DNA of 21,212 nt from Pseudomonadota bacterium (GCA_030836725.1 JAUPLV010000018.1:1-21212), one strand, 5' to 3'; shown: positions 13,009 through 20,730, counted from the stretch's first letter. The notes: generated by a model not told the origin, from the sequence alone. A program made the numbers and translations.

Positions 13009-15367
13009 GGGCTTGGCAGGCATCGGCTTGCCGGGCAAAAATCGCCGAATAGAACAAGGCCAGGATGACGCCCGGTGCGACGGTCACGCCCAGCGCCTGC
13101 AACAGGGATACGTTGGAAAATGCAAGCAGGCCAAAACCGGCGACGGTAGTGAGGCTGGCGAACAGCATCGAGGCCAGCGTGCGCGGCAGGATGGGCGCGC
13201 GCGGATCGGGCCGATCAAAAAACAGGGCGTAATTGGAGCCCACTGCGACCACCAGCAACAAACCCACCAGATGCAGAATGATCATTTGCTGGCCAAACAG
13301 GTTCAGTCCCGCGGTGACGGTCATGACTGCGGCGGCCAGCGGCGCGATGATGCGCAGCACGCGCATGGGGGAGCGAAAAACCACGAGCAGCAACCCGATA
13401 ATGGCAACCAGCCCACCGAGCGACAGCACGATGGCTTCATGCAGGTAGCCGGAATACAGGCGGTCCGATTCGGCCTTCATGTCCACGAACAGTACATCGG
13501 GGATTGCGCTTAAGGCACTGCGAATAGGATCCGCGTCGATGTTGCCCCCCTCGGGCGCAGTCAGCGGCAACAAGGCGCGCCATTGCCCCCGTTGCTGGAT
13601 GAGCAAGGCATCGACCGCCATCGCCATGGAGGTCTGCTGCAGGTCGCTTGCCTGCAGCAAAGGCTGGCTGCGCGCGGCGGCGGTGTCGTCCAGAAACGGC
13701 GCAAACAGGTGCGGGCGCACCGGCAAGCCTTGGACGGCTTGCGCCAGGCGTGTTTCCAGCAGCGGGCGGGGGGGCAGGCTGGCTTGGCGTGCGCGTTGCG
13801 TGGCCTGGCTGGGAAGATAACGGCTGGGGCTTTCGAATCCGGCAAGTTCGCCTTGCTCGACTTGTGCCTGCAGCAGCGCGGACACGCGTTCGGAGCCGCG
13901 CAATACGGATTCCCGATCCGCACCAGATACCACGACCAGGTAGCGCACATCCGGGGCGCCCATGTCGGCGCGCAAGCGGGTATCGAGTTCCACATCGGCT
14001 TGCGACACCGGGCTGAGTGAGGCGATGGTGTCGTTCCACAAACTGGCGCGGTTGGCGACCACGATGGCGCAGGCCGCCAGCACCACGATCGCCGCTGGCC
14101 AGCGCAGCGCTGCCGCGCGCTGCACCACGCGGGACAGGGTGCGACCGACAGCCGATAAATCGTGAATATGGAAGTTGGCGGGCAGCAGCGAAGGCAGGAC
14201 GAAGCGCGTTACCGTTGCGGCCACGACCAGCCCGGCAATCGCATACAAGCCGAGTTGCGCCAAGCCGGGAAAGCCGGACAGCAGCAGCGAGGCAAAGCCG
14301 GCTATCGAGGTCAGCACGCCGAGGCGAATGGTGGGCCAGAAGCGCTCGATCCAGTTTCGATGATCCGCACGGTTCTGTTCCGATTGCACGAACAGGTAGA
14401 TCGAATAATCCACGGCTTCGCCGATCAGGGCGGTGCCAAATCCCAGGGTGATGCCGTGCACCGCGCCAAAGCCCAGGCTGACCGCCGCGATGCCCGCCAG
14501 CGCACCGCTGATCACGGGCAACAAGCCCAATGCCAGTGCGCTGAAGGAACGGTACACGAGCAATAGCAGCGTTGCGATGAGGGCAATGCTGATGATGGAC
14601 AGGCGGGTGACCTGGCTCTTGATGGTGTCGCGCGACGTCACCGAAAACACGCCGGGACCGGTCATCACCAGCCGGGCGGAGGCGGTCGCGCCCGGAGCTT
14701 GGTCCAGCGCCTGCTCGAACGCCTGCCGAATGGCGGCCATGGCGTGCTGCTGGGCGTCGGTGTCGCTCCCCGCGGCACGCGTTTGCATCAGCATCAACGC
14801 GCGCGTGCCATCGCTGGAGGCCCATGCGCCCTCCACCAGCTTCGGCTGGGCGCCGCTGTTGAACTGTTCGAGCAATTGCATCATTTCCCCGGTCGGGTCG
14901 CGCGGCAGCAGGGATTTGACCAGCAATCCGGCAGGCGAGGCCAGCAGGTCGATACTGTCGCTCAAGGCGGCCTGCAGGCCGTCTTCGCCAAAGCGTTCAG
15001 GCGTCACCGCCGGGCTCAACAGGTAACGGTTGTCGAACAGGAAAGCGCGGTCGCGCTCGGCGTTGACGGACTCGCCATTATTGACGCTGACAAACGTGCT
15101 GTCGGCGCGCAGACGCTGGGCGACTTGCTGGGAAATCCGGGCGCGGGTGGGGGCGTCGGCGCCTTCTATGCCAACCAGAATGAGGCGCGAGGCGAGGCCG
15201 TCGCTGAGTTGATCCATGAGCAGCTGCTGCTCGGGCGTGGGGCTGCGCGGCAAAAAGGCCGACAGGTCGGTGGTGAAGTGGGTGCGGCCGATGATGCCGG
15301 CGCAGGCCAGCAAAAAAATCAGCCACAGCACGATGGCGGCTATGCCGCGGCGGCGCGTTTGGATCAT
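13001..15367 (-). CDS. MMPL/RND-family exporter of the aryl-polyene cluster (ApeM-like)
   Basis: The 788-residue protein has the two-fold RND layout: a first membrane helix at about 9-27, a periplasmic domain beginning RTHFTTDLSAFLPRSPTPEQQ, a block of membrane helices with the typical GFGTALIGEAVDYSIYLF segment, a second helix near 425-440, a second periplasmic domain, and a final helix bundle including VAVGSNYALFF. Proteins of this type are constant members of APE and xanthomonadin clusters and are thought to export the lipid-linked pigment across or out of the inner membrane. Its ATG overlaps the LolA-like gene stop as ATGA, and its end overlaps the deacetylase start. Confidence 0.92.
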   Translation of the reverse strand: MIQTRRRGIAAIVLWLIFLLACAGIIGRTHFTTDLSAFLPRSPTPEQQLLMDQLSDGLASRLILVGIEGADAPTRARISQQVAQRLRADSTFVSVNNGESVNAERDRAFLFDNRYLLSPAVTPERFGEDGLQAALSDSIDLLASPAGLLVKSLLPRDPTGEMMQLLEQFNSGAQPKLVEGAWASSDGTRALMLMQTRAAGSDTDAQQHAMAAIRQAFEQALDQAPGATASARLVMTGPGVFSVTSRDTIKSQVTRLSIISIALIATLLLLVYRSFSALALGLLPVISGALAGIAAVSLGFGAVHGITLGFGTALIGEAVDYSIYLFVQSEQNRADHRNWIERFWPTIRLGVLTSIAGFASLLLSGFPGLAQLGLYAIAGLVVAATVTRFVLPSLLPANFHIHDLSAVGRTLSRVVQRAAALRWPAAIVVLAACAIVVANRASLWNDTIASLSPVSQADVELDTRLRADMGAPDVRYLVVVSGADRESVLRGSERVSALLQAQVEQGELAGFESPSRYLPSQATQRARQASLPPRPLLETRLAQAVQGLPVRPHLFAPFLDDTAAARSQPLLQASDLQQTSMAMAVDALLIQQRGQWRALLPLTAPEGGNIDADPIRSALSAIPDVLFVDMKAESDRLYSGYLHEAIVLSLGGLVAIIGLLLVVFRSPMRVLRIIAPLAAAVMTVTAGLNLFGQQMIILHLVGLLLVVAVGSNYALFFDRPDPRAPILPRTLASMLFASLTTVAGFGLLAFSNVSLLQALGVTVAPGVILALFYSAIFARQADACQAHV

Positions 15368-15954
15368 TGCGGAGGCGTCCGCTTCTCGATGGTCATCAGC
15401 GAACTGTCACCGTCGGCCTGGAGAATCTCGACGCTGCGCACCACGTCCTTGACCCCCTCCATCCGGATGCGCGCGATGACGGCGCCGACCTTGGGGTCGA
15501 TGGGAATGAGCACCAGGGTCCAGCGTTCGGCGCTGCCGTCCAGCGCCAGGTGATACACCCGTTCCAGCGCCTTGCGATCTCCCGCCAGGGTGGCGCGAAT
15601 GCTCTCGATCATGCCGGCCACCTCCGGGTAGTCCTTGAGCTGCAGCACGTGTTTGCGGCGGCCGCGTTCAAGGGTGAGGGTGTCGCCGTCGAGCACCATG
15701 GTTTCGGGCTTCGGTTTCAGGGTGCGCTTTTCCAGGCGGGCCGGCGCGATGAACAGCAGTTCGCCGGAAGACTCGACCGGCTGCTCGAGGATGGCAAGAT
15801 GTTTTTTCTCGGTGAAGGTGGCCGCGCCTTGCGGGTGCTTCGCCAGGTCGGCCATGAGCTGGGCGATGCTCAGCGGCGCGGCCTGAACGATGGGGCTGGC
15901 CAGCAGCGCCAGCCAGGCAAGCATGCGGAGTTGAAGGCGGGGGCGTCGGGTCAT
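15364..15954 (-). CDS. LolA-like periplasmic lipid/lipoprotein carrier
   Basis: The 196-residue product has a signal peptide (about 1-25, ending IVQAAP) followed by a LolA-type beta domain: GAATFTEKKHLAILEQPVES, then GELLFIAPARLEKRT, a pattern seen in the LolA-related proteins of aryl-polyene clusters. Such proteins carry hydrophobic acyl chains across the periplasm. Here the likely cargo is the pigment lipid handed over by the adjacent exporter, rather than lipoproteins. The start is three bases after the acyltransferase stop, and the stop overlaps the exporter start as ATGA. Confidence 0.87.
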   Translation of the reverse strand: MTRRPRLQLRMLAWLALLASPIVQAAPLSIAQLMADLAKHPQGAATFTEKKHLAILEQPVESSGELLFIAPARLEKRTLKPKPETMVLDGDTLTLERGRRKHVLQLKDYPEVAGMIESIRATLAGDRKALERVYHLALDGSAERWTLVLIPIDPKVGAVIARIRMEGVKDVVRSVEILQADGDSSLMTIEKRTPPQ

Positions 15955-15957
15955 GGC

Positions 15958-16881
15958 TTAGGCGGCATCCTTCGGGCGCCAGAAATCGAAAAAGTTGAAC
16001 CAGTTGTAGGGGGCGGCACGGCAATGGCGTTCCAGGCAGGCGGCGTAGGCGCTCACGGCAGCCTCGATGGCGGCGTTGCGCCCCGGACGCTCAAGCGTGC
16101 TGAAATCGGCCAGCCGCTCGAAGTGGATGGCGTAGCGATTGCCGCCCAGGTAGAGGCCGCTCATGAAAAGCACCGGCCGCTTCAACATGGCGGCGAGGCG
16201 CATGGGGCCGAGCGGAAATTCGGCGTCCGTCTCCAGGAAGGGGGCGCGCAGGGTCGGGTCGCCGCCGAGGGTGCGGTCGCCCAGCACGCCGAGCACCATG
16301 CCCTCGTCCAGGCTGGCCTGCACCCGCAGCATCGAATCGACCTGCCCCAGCGGGATGATCTCCTGCACCGCCGCCGGGTTGATCGCGGCCAGCGCGGCAT
16401 TGAGCTTGCGGGCGTTTTCCTCGTACATGACCATGGCCACCCTGAGGCCCGGCTGCTGGCGGCCGATTGCCCGCGCCACCTCGAAGCTGCCTATGTGCGC
16501 CCCCATCAGGAAGGCGCCGCGTCCGGCGGCCAGCACCTCCCTGATGACGTCCTCGCCGTGCACTTCCAGCTGGAACAGGTCGAAACGCGCGTTGAGCAGG
16601 AAAATCCGGTCGTGGATGGTGGAGGCGAAGCTGTGGAAGTGCCGGAACAGGTCGGCGAACCGGGGTTCCCGATCCAGCGCCCGGCGCAGATAGGCGCGCG
16701 AGGCGGCTCTGGCGGCCGGCGCGAAAAGCAGGAAGTAGAGGCTGATGCCGGCCAGGACGAAACGGGCGGGGGCGCGCCCCAGACGCAGCGAGATCCAGCT
16801 CATCAGGCGAAGCATGGCCCGATTGCTGCGCTCGGGGCGGGCGGCCCATTCCGCCTGTTGCGGGATTCCCGGTGCGTTCAT
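15958..16881 (-). CDS. LpxL/HtrB-like acyltransferase
   Basis: The 307-residue product belongs to the lipid A biosynthesis acyltransferase family. It has an N-terminal membrane segment at about 38-58 and the catalytic H(x4)E motif in GAHIGSFEVAR (127-137, His129 and Glu134), followed by LGDRTLGGDPTLRAPFL, the usual GDRT-type block. True LpxL enzymes acylate lipid A from acyl-ACP. The homologues in aryl-polyene clusters are thought to transfer the polyenoyl chain from ACP to its lipid carrier, which I consider the likely role here. It overlaps the dehydratase stop as ATGA and precedes the LolA-like gene by three bases. Confidence 0.88.
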   Translation of the reverse strand: MNAPGIPQQAEWAARPERSNRAMLRLMSWISLRLGRAPARFVLAGISLYFLLFAPAARAASRAYLRRALDREPRFADLFRHFHSFASTIHDRIFLLNARFDLFQLEVHGEDVIREVLAAGRGAFLMGAHIGSFEVARAIGRQQPGLRVAMVMYEENARKLNAALAAINPAAVQEIIPLGQVDSMLRVQASLDEGMVLGVLGDRTLGGDPTLRAPFLETDAEFPLGPMRLAAMLKRPVLFMSGLYLGGNRYAIHFERLADFSTLERPGRNAAIEAAVSAYAACLERHCRAAPYNWFNFFDFWRPKDAA

Positions 16882-17207
16882 GCCGCGGCCTGCCGCGAAA
16901 AGACAAGGCTGCCGCTTGCCGCGCCGCGCTCGTCGCCATGGACATCGAAACAGCGGATCTCGAAACGGAAGCTGCCCGCCGGCGACTCGGTCGCGTGAAG
17001 GACCAGGGCTTCGCCGGGCCGGACCGGGCTGAGGAACTTCGCCGACTTGATCTGCCCCGCCATCGTCTGCAGGCCCTGCCGTTCCGCCAGGGCCTGCAGC
17101 GCCGCGTCGAGCAGCACGACGCCGGGAAGGATCGGCCGGCCGGGAAAATGCCCGGCGTAGGCCGGGTGGTCGGCGGCAATGGACAGGGGAATGGCCTGTT
17201 CGCTCAT
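16878..17207 (-). CDS. FabZ/FabA-like 3-hydroxyacyl-ACP dehydratase (ApeI-like)
   Basis: The 109-residue hotdog protein carries the FabZ motif GHFPGRPILPGVVLLDAAL (19-37). His20 is the presumed catalytic His, and Asp34 sits where the family has its acidic partner (Glu in FabZ, Asp in FabA). It is shorter than housekeeping FabZ, as is usual for ApeI-type proteins. Together with the ApeP-like dehydratase at 7601-8050 it gives the cluster two dehydratases. The start at 17207 overlaps the ligase stop as ATGA, and its own stop overlaps the acyltransferase start the same way. The frame is open upstream inside the ligase, which is a shadow. Confidence 0.9.
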   Translation of the reverse strand: MSEQAIPLSIAADHPAYAGHFPGRPILPGVVLLDAALQALAERQGLQTMAGQIKSAKFLSPVRPGEALVLHATESPAGSFRFEIRCFDVHGDERGAASGSLVFSRQAAA

Positions 17208-18595
17208 GCCGTCATCCCGGCCGCGGCCTGCAGGGATGCCAGCATATCCCGGGCGGTCTGGCTGGTGAGCTTGCCGGTGGCGTTGCGCGGCAGGGCGTCG
17301 ACGAGCAGCAGGGGGCGCGGCAGAAAGACCGGGTCGATGCGATCGCGCAGCGCCTGGGTCAGATCGGCCGTGGTGAGACCGGGGGCGACCACCAGGGCGG
17401 CGAGGCGGCCGATGCAGTCCGGGCTGTCCTCGCGGGGCAGCAGGAAGACGCCGTCCCGCACCCCTGGGATGGCGTTCAACTGATGGTTGAGGTAGGCCAG
17501 CGAGGTGCGCTTGCCGGCGATGTTGACCAGGTCGGCATGGCGGCCATGCAGCAGGAAAGTGGTCGACACATGACCGTCGCCGCTGCCTTCGCCAGCGAGT
17601 TCGATGACATCGGAGAGGCGGGTCGGGCTGTCGATGTGCCCGCCCTCGGCCCACAGCATCTCCCCATCGCGGCGCAGCCGAACGCCCGGCAGGGTCCGCC
17701 ATTCGGCGCCGGCCGCGGTGCGCCGCGAGGCGAGCTGCCCGGTCTCGGTACAGCCGTAGATTTCGTGAAGTGGTGCGCCAAAACGGGATTCGGCCTCATT
17801 GGCCAGACCCTGCGACAGCGGCGCGGTGGCCGAAAGAATCTGGTCGGCAGCCGGCAGCGTTGCCTGATCCGCAAGCAGGGCGCGCAGGTGGTAGGGCGTG
17901 GTGACCAGCAGGCGCGGGCGCGGCAATTCCTCCAGGGCGGCGCAGATGTCCGCCGGGTAGAACGGGCGGCCGGAATGCATTGCGGCGCCGCTCTGCAGCG
18001 GCATCAGGACGGTGGATTCCAGGCCGTACATGTGCTGCGGCGGAACGGTTCCGAGAACGGCGTGGCCGGCAGCGACGCCCAGGCGTTCCGCTTCCCCCTG
18101 CACGTTGCGTACCAGGCTGCCCCAGCGCTTGACATGGGGCGCCGGCGTTCCGGTGGAGCCGGAGGTGAAAACCTGGGCGATGATCTGCCCGCAATCGATG
18201 TCCGGGCAACCGGGACGGGAGCCGGCTGCCGGGCCGACCGCAAGCGGCGGCATCGGTTCGGGATAGCGGAAGGTGGGAAGGTCGACGCCGCCCCTCCCGG
18301 CGCCCTGATCGGCGATGCAGAAGACATCCGGGGCGATGCGCTGCATCTGCCGGACCATCTCCGGGGTGTGGGTGGAGGGCAGCAGGCTGATCCGGCCGCT
18401 GACGATGCAGGCCGCCAGGGCGACGGTGAAGCGGTAGCGGTCGGCGCACAGGTTGAGCACATGCCGCCCCGGCGGCAACTGGCCGGCAACGTGCCCGACC
18501 TCGTCCAGAAACTGCCTGACGCTGACCGGCGTGCCGCCGCGCCAGGCCATGACGGCATCGGGACTGCGATGGGCGATGAGCGGCAGGGACGGCAT
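17204..18595 (-). CDS. AMP-dependent aryl acid:ACP ligase (ApeH/XanA2-like)
   Basis: This 463-residue ANL-superfamily enzyme activates a carboxylate as acyl-AMP. Motifs are the P-loop FTSGSTGTP (143-151), the aromatic-acid region MYGLESTVLMPL (189-200), the A5 motif IYGCTETG (279-286) and a C-terminal LPRNATGKL containing the catalytic Lys of motif A10. With a chorismatase and an ACP in the same locus, the substrate is most likely a hydroxybenzoate loaded on the ACP. The ATG at 18595 begins 17 bp after the membrane-protein gene; the longer open frame upstream is that gene's shadow. It overlaps the dehydratase by ATGA. Confidence 0.88.
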   Translation of the reverse strand: MPSLPLIAHRSPDAVMAWRGGTPVSVRQFLDEVGHVAGQLPPGRHVLNLCADRYRFTVALAACIVSGRISLLPSTHTPEMVRQMQRIAPDVFCIADQGAGRGGVDLPTFRYPEPMPPLAVGPAAGSRPGCPDIDCGQIIAQVFTSGSTGTPAPHVKRWGSLVRNVQGEAERLGVAAGHAVLGTVPPQHMYGLESTVLMPLQSGAAMHSGRPFYPADICAALEELPRPRLLVTTPYHLRALLADQATLPAADQILSATAPLSQGLANEAESRFGAPLHEIYGCTETGQLASRRTAAGAEWRTLPGVRLRRDGEMLWAEGGHIDSPTRLSDVIELAGEGSGDGHVSTTFLLHGRHADLVNIAGKRTSLAYLNHQLNAIPGVRDGVFLLPREDSPDCIGRLAALVVAPGLTTADLTQALRDRIDPVFLPRPLLLVDALPRNATGKLTSQTARDMLASLQAAAGMTA

Positions 18596-18612
18596 CGAGG
18601 GCGGCAGGCAGC

Positions 18613-19290
18613 CTAACGGATATCGGGGGAGGCGCCCGGGCGTGCGGCCGGGGTTTTCCAATAGGCAAGCACGCCGTCCATGATGCTGTGATTTTCCTGG
18701 TGCGGCAGTTTGCGCCGGCGAACCCCGTATTCGACGGCGAACATCAGCAGAACCAGCGGGAAGGAGAGGAAATTGGCGAACACCGACCAGGCCTCGATGC
18801 TGGCAAAGAAGAACAGGACGCAGGAAACCGAACTGATCGCCAGGAAAAACAGCACCCACGCCAGCGTCACCTGCCGCGAATAACGGGCCTCCTCCGGGCT
18901 GAGGCTGCCGTGCACTATTTCGGCGAAGCGGGTGCACAGGGGCTGCCGCCCGCGCGACAGCGTGACGCCGAACCCGGCGGCCAACATGGCATAGGTGCCG
19001 GCGTGCTGAAGGAAATAGACCCAGCTGAAATTCCGTTCCAGCGCGTCCCAGAACCCCCACAGCGATACGCCCGCGGCGGCGCACACGAGCAGCATCGTCC
19101 GCCGCATCGGTGAACGCCAGCTCAGCCAGAGCAGGATGGCCAGGGCAGGCGCCAGGGAAACGGCGACCCCCAGCGACGGAAACGTGGTCGCCGCCGAGGT
19201 GGCGGTGCTGTAATGGGCCAGCACAGGATAAGCGATGGCCCCGGCAGCGATGGCGACCCAGCGGATCGCGCGTACCAGGGTCGGGGTCAT
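18613..19290 (-). CDS. COG4648-type conserved membrane protein of APE clusters
   Basis: The 225-residue protein has about six hydrophobic segments, with strong ones around residues 8-25, 42-57, 66-84, 89-110, 141-163 and 168-187. Between them is a charged loop with SRGRQPLCTRFAEIVHGSLSPEEARYSRQVT, a segment I associate with the uncharacterised COG4648 membrane proteins found in aryl-polyene loci. Function is unknown; its fixed place beside the ACP and ligase suggests organisation of the biosynthetic enzymes at the membrane. It starts in an ATGA overlap with the ACP gene. Confidence 0.78.
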   Translation of the reverse strand: MTPTLVRAIRWVAIAAGAIAYPVLAHYSTATSAATTFPSLGVAVSLAPALAILLWLSWRSPMRRTMLLVCAAAGVSLWGFWDALERNFSWVYFLQHAGTYAMLAAGFGVTLSRGRQPLCTRFAEIVHGSLSPEEARYSRQVTLAWVLFFLAISSVSCVLFFFASIEAWSVFANFLSFPLVLLMFAVEYGVRRRKLPHQENHSIMDGVLAYWKTPAARPGASPDIR

Positions 19291-19556
19291 TTTGTTCGGT
19301 TTGCAGCGATGTGCCGGGTCAGGCTGGAAAGGGAGCTGAAGATGCCGACGTTGTCGGCGTTGTCCGCGCGCAACTGGAAACCGTAGTGCTTGGAGACAAC
19401 CAGGGCCACCTCCAGAATGTCGATGGAATCGAGCCCGAGACCCTCGCCGTAAAGGGGGGCCTCGGGCTGGATTTCTTCCGGGCCGATATCGAGATTGAGA
19501 GCGGACACGATCAGGCCGGCGACCTCGTTGTTTAATTCCATGCTTGCTTCGGACAT
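19287..19556 (-). CDS. Acyl carrier protein of the polyene pathway
   Basis: The 89-residue product is an acyl carrier protein. The phosphopantetheine attachment site is Ser44 in GEGLGLDSIDILEV (37-50). It carries the starter and the growing polyene. I chose the ATG at 19556. The frame continues to a further start near 19595, which would add 13 residues rich in aromatic and Cys residues that look unlike an ACP. An ATG at 19541 would shorten it. None has a clear Shine-Dalgarno. It is the first gene of the long minus-strand operon and the only ACP I find in the window, whereas the enterobacterial APE cluster has two. Confidence 0.92.
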   Translation of the reverse strand: MSEASMELNNEVAGLIVSALNLDIGPEEIQPEAPLYGEGLGLDSIDILEVALVVSKHYGFQLRADNADNVGIFSSLSSLTRHIAANRTK

Positions 19557-19597
19557 GACGGCTTCATAAAAATAATGGTTGGAGCAACCCGGCAAAC

Positions 19598-19647
19598 AGC
19601 ATCGGGCTGACGCATATTATATTCGGTTAAGCGGCCCGGCCGATGCT
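19598..19647 (-). promoter_or_regulatory. Candidate operon promoter with flanking inverted repeat
   Basis: On the minus strand a perfect TATAAT lies at 19616-19621, 60 bp before the ACP start. No good -35 box is visible at 16-18 bp. An 8-bp perfect inverted repeat, AGCATCGG (19598-19605) and CCGATGCT (19640-19647), brackets the -10 box almost symmetrically (34-bp gap). A -10 without a -35 plus a symmetric repeat would suit a regulated promoter, but a protein binding here is inference. Confidence 0.5.
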
Positions 19648-19651
19648 CCGC

Positions 19652-19819
19652 TCATTCCGGATCGCGGTACACCATGCGGGCATGGGTGGCCGGGCCGGCG
19701 GCGATCTCCTCCTTGCCGGAATCGAACCATCCGGCCTGGGCATTCGCGCCTCCCGGCGCTTCCGCGAGCAAGGCAAGCAGGACTTTGAATCTGTTGGGAT
19801 TTTTTATCGGGCGCTTCAT
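19652..19819 (-). CDS. Doubtful small ORF (55 aa)
   Basis: This ORF reads MKRPIKNPNRFKVLLALL at the start and ends ARMVYRDPE. The beginning looks like a basic then hydrophobic segment, and codon choice is mostly G/C-ending as in the neighbours. There is no Shine-Dalgarno and I recognise no family. It lies in the 421-bp gap between the ACP operon promoter and rpsU, where nothing else codes convincingly. It may be a small protein, a remnant, or chance. Confidence 0.25.
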   Translation of the reverse strand: MKRPIKNPNRFKVLLALLAEAPGGANAQAGWFDSGKEEIAAGPATHARMVYRDPE

Positions 19820-19936
19820 GGCGGGGCCGCGTTGCGAATCCGGGCAGGCTACCGCAAACCCCGGCCTTTTCCAACACGGTATCGGCTCGACCGGAGGGAC
19901 TTGACCGGGGGGATGGAAAAAAGCCGGTAGCCTTGT

Positions 19937-19942
19937 TACAAT
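19937..19942 (+). promoter_or_regulatory. Candidate -10 box of the rpsU operon
   Basis: TACAAT at 19937-19942 followed by CCGCGTTTTTCC lies 36 bp before the rpsU start. The best -35-like sequence, TTGACC at 19901, is 30 bp away and therefore too far, so the -35 is weak or absent. Confidence 0.45.
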
Positions 19943-19977
19943 CCGCGTTTTTCCCCGTTCTTGGAAGCCATCTTCAC

Positions 19978-20190
19978 ATGCCCCACGTCAAAATCAAAGA
20001 AAACGAGCCGTTCGATGTCGCCCTGCGCCGTTTCAAGCGCTCCATTGAAAAAGTGGGTCTCCTGACCGAACTGCGCGCCCGCACCTTCTACGAGAAGCCC
20101 ACCGCCGAGCGCAAGCGCAAGCTCGCCGCCGCGGTCAAGCGCCAGAGCAAGCGTCTGCGCGGCCAGCAACTCCCGCCCAAGATGTATTGA
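19978..20190 (+). CDS. rpsU: 30S ribosomal protein S21
   Basis: S21 is a small basic protein of the 30S subunit that helps initiation by contacting the anti-Shine-Dalgarno end of 16S rRNA. The 70-residue product has the standard start MPHVKIKENEPFDVALRRFK and a basic C-terminal part (RKRKLAAAVKRQSKRLRGQQ), at normal length. The ATG at 19978 matches the conserved N-terminus; the open TTG upstream is not a start. It heads the rpsU-yqeY-dnaG macromolecular synthesis operon. Confidence 0.98.
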   Translation: MPHVKIKENEPFDVALRRFKRSIEKVGLLTELRARTFYEKPTAERKRKLAAAVKRQSKRLRGQQLPPKMY

Positions 20191-20209
20191 TTCTGCGCCA
20201 CACAGAATC
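20189..20209 (+). other. Hairpin at the rpsU stop codon
   Basis: A perfect 7-bp stem, GATTCTG (20189-20195) and CAGAATC (20203-20209), has a 7-nt loop and begins inside the rpsU TGA. No T-run follows, so it is not a classical terminator. It may protect the 3' end of rpsU mRNA or mark a processing point that lets rpsU be made in excess over the downstream genes. Confidence 0.45.
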
Positions 20210-20219
20210 GCGTCCCGCC

Positions 20220-20696
20220 ATGTCGCTCAAGGAACGCATCACTGAGGACATGAAAACGGCCATGCGTGGCCGCGCCGATCCGGACGAGGCGCAACGCGCC
20301 AGGGAAGCGGTTCGCCTCGGCGCCATTCGCCTGCTGCTGGCTGCGGTCAAGCAGAAAGAAGTCGACGAACGCACCGAACTGGATGATGCGACCGTCAGCA
20401 GCATCGTCGAAAAACTCATCAAGCAGCGCAAGGACTCGATCAGCCAGTTCCAGGCTGCCGGCCGGGACGACCTGGTGGCGGCGGAGCAGGCCGAACTCGT
20501 CGTGTTGCAGGCCTATCTTCCCGAGCAGCTTTCCGCAGCCGAGGTCGAAGCCGCGGTCGCAGCGGCGATTGCCGAATCCGGCGCATCGAGTGCAAAGGAT
20601 ATGGGCAAGGTGATGGGCCTTTTGAAGGCCCGCCTCGCCGGCCGCGCCGACATGGGGCAGGTTTCCGCGCTGATCAAAGCCCGCCTGGCTGGCTGA
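20220..20696 (+). CDS. yqeY: GatB/YqeY domain protein
   Basis: The 158-residue protein matches the YqeY family, related to the tRNA-binding tail of the GatB amidotransferase subunit. Its exact function is unsettled. Visible are MSLKERITEDMKTAMR, LGAIRLLLAAVKQKEVDER, and the C-terminal AKDMGKVMGLLKARLAGRADMGQVSALIK, where the GKVMG and DMGQVS segments are typical. It is about ten residues longer than usual because of an Arg/Glu/Ala-rich stretch after the first helix (about 18-32). The ATG at 20220 fits the family start; the open frame back to 20187 lies in the hairpin. Location between rpsU and dnaG is common in betaproteobacteria. Confidence 0.95.
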   Translation: MSLKERITEDMKTAMRGRADPDEAQRAREAVRLGAIRLLLAAVKQKEVDERTELDDATVSSIVEKLIKQRKDSISQFQAAGRDDLVAAEQAELVVLQAYLPEQLSAAEVEAAVAAAIAESGASSAKDMGKVMGLLKARLAGRADMGQVSALIKARLAG

Positions 20697-20709
20697 TTCG
20701 CTCCAACTG

Positions 20710-20730
20710 CCCGGCAAGCCTGCCCGGGTT
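20710..20730 (+). terminator. Weak hairpin between yqeY and dnaG
   Basis: CCCGG (20710-20714) and CCGGG (20724-20728) form a short stem with a 9-nt loop followed by TTTAT. It could reduce read-through into dnaG, which is known to be expressed below rpsU in related operons. The stem is short, so confidence is low. Confidence 0.3.

Noticed and set aside
19901..19942. TTGACC and TACAAT as one sigma-70 promoter for rpsU
   Set aside because: The spacing is 30 bp, far beyond the usual 16-18 bp.
19557..19977. tRNA or attachment site at the right edge of the island
   Set aside because: I could not find a cloverleaf or a direct repeat shared with the left edge long enough to be an att site; only the short promoter-like similarity is seen.
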